This document shows positions 35,301 through 38,280 of a DNA stretch of 38,280 bases, piece after piece. The position numbers and the translations under genes are program-made. The stretch's first letter is position 1, and every line of letters starts with the position of its first letter. The stretch is taken from positions 8,774-47,053 of the forward strand of contig QZLH01001031.1 of NCBI GenBank assembly GCA_003833135.1. The letters run 5' to 3'. A model generated the notes under the pieces. The model had not been told where the DNA came from, did no database searches, and saw only the letters and a program-made list of their open reading frames with translations. Source of the stretch: Oehlia diaphana (taxonomy: Eukaryota; Glomeromycota; Glomeromycetes; Glomerales; Glomeraceae).

Positions 35301-38149
35301 TATTAAACTTTTTACAAACTAAAGGTAGACAAATAATAATTAGGGAATGAAATCGAATTTTTGACAATTTTTTACATATAAGCCGATTAATCTGACTCTG
35401 AACAAAATTTCAAAGCTACTTAAATGTTGATAAAAATATTAGGATCAACTTAGGGGAATTGGGGTAGAAACTGGTTTGGAGTCAGGTTAACCATTTATAA
35501 ACATAATCGATAATCGATTTCAATTCCTACGATATTACGAATATTTAAATTTTTTTAAATATACCTCGCGATTGTTTCGGGTAAATTATATTCTAGCATA
35601 AGTATAATGAAAGATATTGCATCAGCCATCCTGACAAGTGCATCATATAAACCACCTATACCAATGGCTTGTGCCTAATAACAAATTAAAAATTCAATAA
35701 GAATTCTTTTTTTTTTTAAAAAGAAAGAATTTATTCACAAGTTTAATATAGAGTTACTTACTGAAGTCAGAGAACTACTAGATGTATTCTCGACATGGTG
35801 AAGAGTTTTTAAATCAGGGTGCCTTTAAAATTTTTTGAAATTTAGTAATTATTCCCATCATTCTTATCAAGTAAAAAAAAACTTAAATCTCACTTATCAC
35901 AAAATTTCTTCAAATTTAATAATTTCTTGATTATATATTGAAGTTTTGGTTCAGGAATATTTGTGTCTACGTAAGTGATGGCACCAGTTGATCTATAAAC
36001 AATAATTAAATTTAGAACAAGTTATTTTATAGGTAAATTATTAAACAAAAATAACAGAATCATAAATAAATAACCTTAGTTTTAGAATTTTTTGACGCCA
36101 TACAGGTCGAAGAATTCTTGCTAAGCAAAAAGCAAACCCTTCGAATAAAATCGAATATTCTAAAAGAAAATTTTTCATAATTTAATGTAACATTACTTAA
36201 TAAAAAAAGATATGATATGTACATACGAAAGTATTTCAAGGTTGCATAGCTTTCCTCATTGGCGATCAAAAAACACATTGCACAAGTTTGTTCCTGTCCA
36301 TAACTAGATAAAATAATAAATGAATAAATGAAAATTTCCTTAAAAGCAACATAAGTATAATTATACAAAAGATTTACTTTTCAACAAAGGCTTTTGACAC
36401 TTCATTTTGAAATCCTCTTTTGATAATATTTTCTAAATGGTCAACAGGTCTTAATTTATTTAACATTATTATACCTTAAATTTAATAAATTTAACAGATT
36501 AATAAATCAACCTAAAAAAAAAAAAAAAAAAAGGTCTCAATAAAAGAAACAAACCATGATGAGAATATACAAGGAATTTTCTGGGAGGAGCATAAAATTG
36601 ATCAATCAAATCATTTGAATACTCCTCAAAAACTTTAGGATCATGTAATGGATTTCTAATTTCTTGAATTTCATAAATATTATGATAAGGAAATGTAAAG
36701 ATATGCTCAGAGAAGATGAGCTCTTGACTCTGAAATAAATAAATATAAAGAAAGGTATAAGTAAATATAGAGAAAGGTATAAATAAATATAGAGAAAGAC
36801 ATAAATAAATATAGATAAAGATATAAATGAATATAGATAAAGATATAAATAAATATAGATAAAGATATAAATAAATATAGAGAAAGGTATAAATAAATAT
36901 AGAGAAAGGTATAAATAAATATAGAGAAAGATTAAATATAAAACACATATAAATGAAACATTGAATATTTTGAAAGCATACCTGAATGAATCTCATGAAC
37001 ATTGCACCATAGTTAGGTTGGGTGGTGGTTACAACATGAGATGCACCTTCCCTTTTTAAAGCAAAAAATACTCCGTGAAAGTATTTGAACATTGAAAATC
37101 CACTATTAGTCTGTTGAGCCACCTGAGATTGGGGTTGAGGTGGTGGTTCATGAACCTCATATAAAATTAAACAATTAGGTTCCGTATTTCTATAAGAGGT
37201 TGTATCAGTTACTACCGACCAATTGTACCCCCTATTAATAGAATAACAAGTAAAATATCCACGATGACCTATAATATAAAGATGATTCATTAACGAAAAA
37301 AATTCTCGAGATGTATATATAAATTTAATTTATATAAATTAATACCTGTACTTGTAACAGCCAATAAACAATAAAATGAGGATTCGGTGACGTGAATTGA
37401 GTGTATTGAGGTAATCGTTCCTTTCAAACCAGATTTGTCATCGTTGATAGACCATTTCCCCAAAGATTTTAAAGGACCTCCATTCTTCATGATAAGAAAT
37501 GACTATAAAGAAATAAAATCATTATAAAAATCTTTAAGAAAAACAACTTTTTATAAAAAAAAAAAATAACGAACAAACAATTAATACCTCAATATGATGA
37601 TCGGACATTACGCTTAACAAATTCCGTGCGTCATCAACCACAACAGACCTAAGACGCGCTTAAACGTTGTATAAAAATAACGCGTAATTATTTTACTTAT
37701 TGTCAATAATCAAATATAAAAAAAAAATATTGATATAAATGGTCTTACATGAATAATTTGAAATAAATCTCAATTGTTGATCAAGCGTGCTAAGTGATCG
37801 AATTTCTAACCTACAAGGATGAGAAAACCAACCTTCATCCTAAAAAAAAAAAAAAAATTACATAATAAATAAATACGCTTTTTTTTTTTTTTATAAAAAT
37901 CACATTTTTTTTCAAAGGATGTCACCTCATAGACTAATTCACAAAGTTCTCCAGCATCAATAAGAAAAATACGACCATCATCAGTACCAATTATTGATTC
38001 CACAGTTTTTTTACTATAATTCGCTCGATATCTATCCGACGACATATCATGAAAAACTATTCCCGTCGGAGTATTACTTAATCCGAATATATGTATGGCT
38101 TTATCGGTGACTATAACCAACACATATTGAGCATTATCAATAAAACGGC
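32381..38149 (-). CDS. NUP170: Inner-ring nucleoporin Nup155/Nup170, 5' end outside the window
   Basis: Twenty-six exons in transcript order: 38149-37926, 37839-37749, 37658-37588, 37502-37346, 37268-36982, 36729-36555, 36474-36378, 36303-36227, 36159-36075, 35992-35894, 35822-35762, 35674-35565, 35276-35150, 35034-34960, 34887-34811, 34590-34505, 34434-34309, 34225-34095, 33999-33842, 33750-33621, 33551-33408, 33319-33196, 33104-33000, 32911-32769, 32689-32598, 32528-32381. Total 3200 nt, 1065 residues plus stop. Every junction is GT-AG and in phase. Family members have ~1400-1500 residues, so ~300-400 N-terminal residues lie beyond 38280. The first exons give the end of the beta-propeller (GRIFLIDAGELCELVYE); from about exon 6 on it is the alpha-solenoid (KLRPVDHLE, LRPVW, LEERL-like QERLNYLSHA). 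The protein is a scaffold of the inner ring of the nuclear pore, binding Nup53/35 and the membrane. Identification rests on order and motifs read by eye. Confidence 0.88.
36735..36935. repeat. 22-bp tandem repeat, nine copies, inside a nucleoporin intron
   Basis: The plus-strand unit is like AGAGAAAGGTATAAATAAATAT. Starting at AGA(G/T)AAAG, copies lie at 36747, 36769, 36791, 36813, 36835, 36857, 36879, 36901 and 36923, with exactly 22 bp between each. Units fall into AGAGAAAGG and AGATAAAGA subtypes that are grouped (the T subtype in the middle), a sign of expansion by unit duplication. The array fills most of the intron between exons 36982-37268 and 36555-36729. Confidence 0.9.
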
Positions 38150-38188
38150 CTAAAAAAAAAAAGAAAAAATCAATGATCAATAAATTTG

Positions 38189-38220
<32 letters not shown>

Positions 38221-38280
38221 AATTAAAAAAATTCAAAAAAAATTTCTCTATAAAAAAACTCGAGAGAATTAATTTTTAAA
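38150..38280 (-). other. Partial nucleoporin intron at the right edge
   Basis: Upstream of exon 38149-37926 the minus-strand sequence ends in a T-run and TTTAG acceptor (CTAAAAAAAAAA on the plus strand). It contains a T(12)A(22) homopolymer at 38189-38222. No donor or exon is visible before the edge, so this is the 3' part of an intron. Confidence 0.7.

Noticed and set aside
36735..36935. CRISPR-like array (regular 22-bp period)
   Set aside because: Units are contiguous with no unique spacers, and the context is a eukaryotic intron.
36499..37290. Single 263-codon minus ORF as one exon
   Set aside because: It spans two real nucleoporin exons and a 252-nt intron with good splice sites; the middle hydrophobic stretch is the translated 22-bp repeat. 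Kept only as a retention hypothesis.

Overview
The window looks like nuclear DNA of an early-diverging, very AT-rich fungus. A Glomeromycotina (Rhizophagus-like) genome is my best guess. The support is: dense short GT-AG introns; single-copy eukaryotic housekeeping genes with fungal-length products; long A/T homopolymers; and many short non-autonomous repeats beside a decayed large-DNA-virus-type polymerase. I recognised the genus by style only; no search was possible.

Layout. Bases 1-11,445 are an accessory, repeat-rich compartment. They hold a C-terminal gene fragment at the left edge, an unidentified ORF remnant, a ~310-bp perfect-style hairpin, and a family B DNA polymerase pseudogene (minus strand, 1393-5367) broken by several stops and two frameshifts. 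A run of repeats follows: a GTCCCTAG-rich element, a 71-bp minisatellite, a TIR element with a 7-bp target duplication nested in a foldback, and a 183-bp long-range direct repeat. About 2.5 kb of AT-rich DNA with nothing recognisable completes this part.

Bases 11,446-38,280 are a gene compartment. In order it contains an intronless 1310-residue coiled-coil protein (+), a 10-exon ankyrin-repeat protein (+), RVB1/Pontin (-, 8 exons), a small Cys-rich ORF (-) with a neighbouring broken ORF, UTP17/WDR75 (+, 16 exons), TFIIE beta (-, 7 exons), and the C-terminal three quarters of a NUP155/NUP170 nucleoporin (-, 26 exons, running off the right edge). I rebuilt every exon by hand; all intron phases close and all reading frames end in a stop.

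Functionally the four identified genes are core nuclear machinery: chromatin remodelling and snoRNP assembly (RVB1), pre-rRNA transcription and processing (UTP17), Pol II initiation (TFIIE beta) and the inner ring of the nuclear pore (NUP155). RVB1 and UTP17 both serve box C/D snoRNP and ribosome biogenesis, but the genes are not co-oriented and there is no operon. I found no convincing new biological system. The best leads are the virus-like polymerase relic, the nested foldback/TIR elements, and a stop-free, in-phase nucleoporin intron made of a 22-bp tandem repeat.
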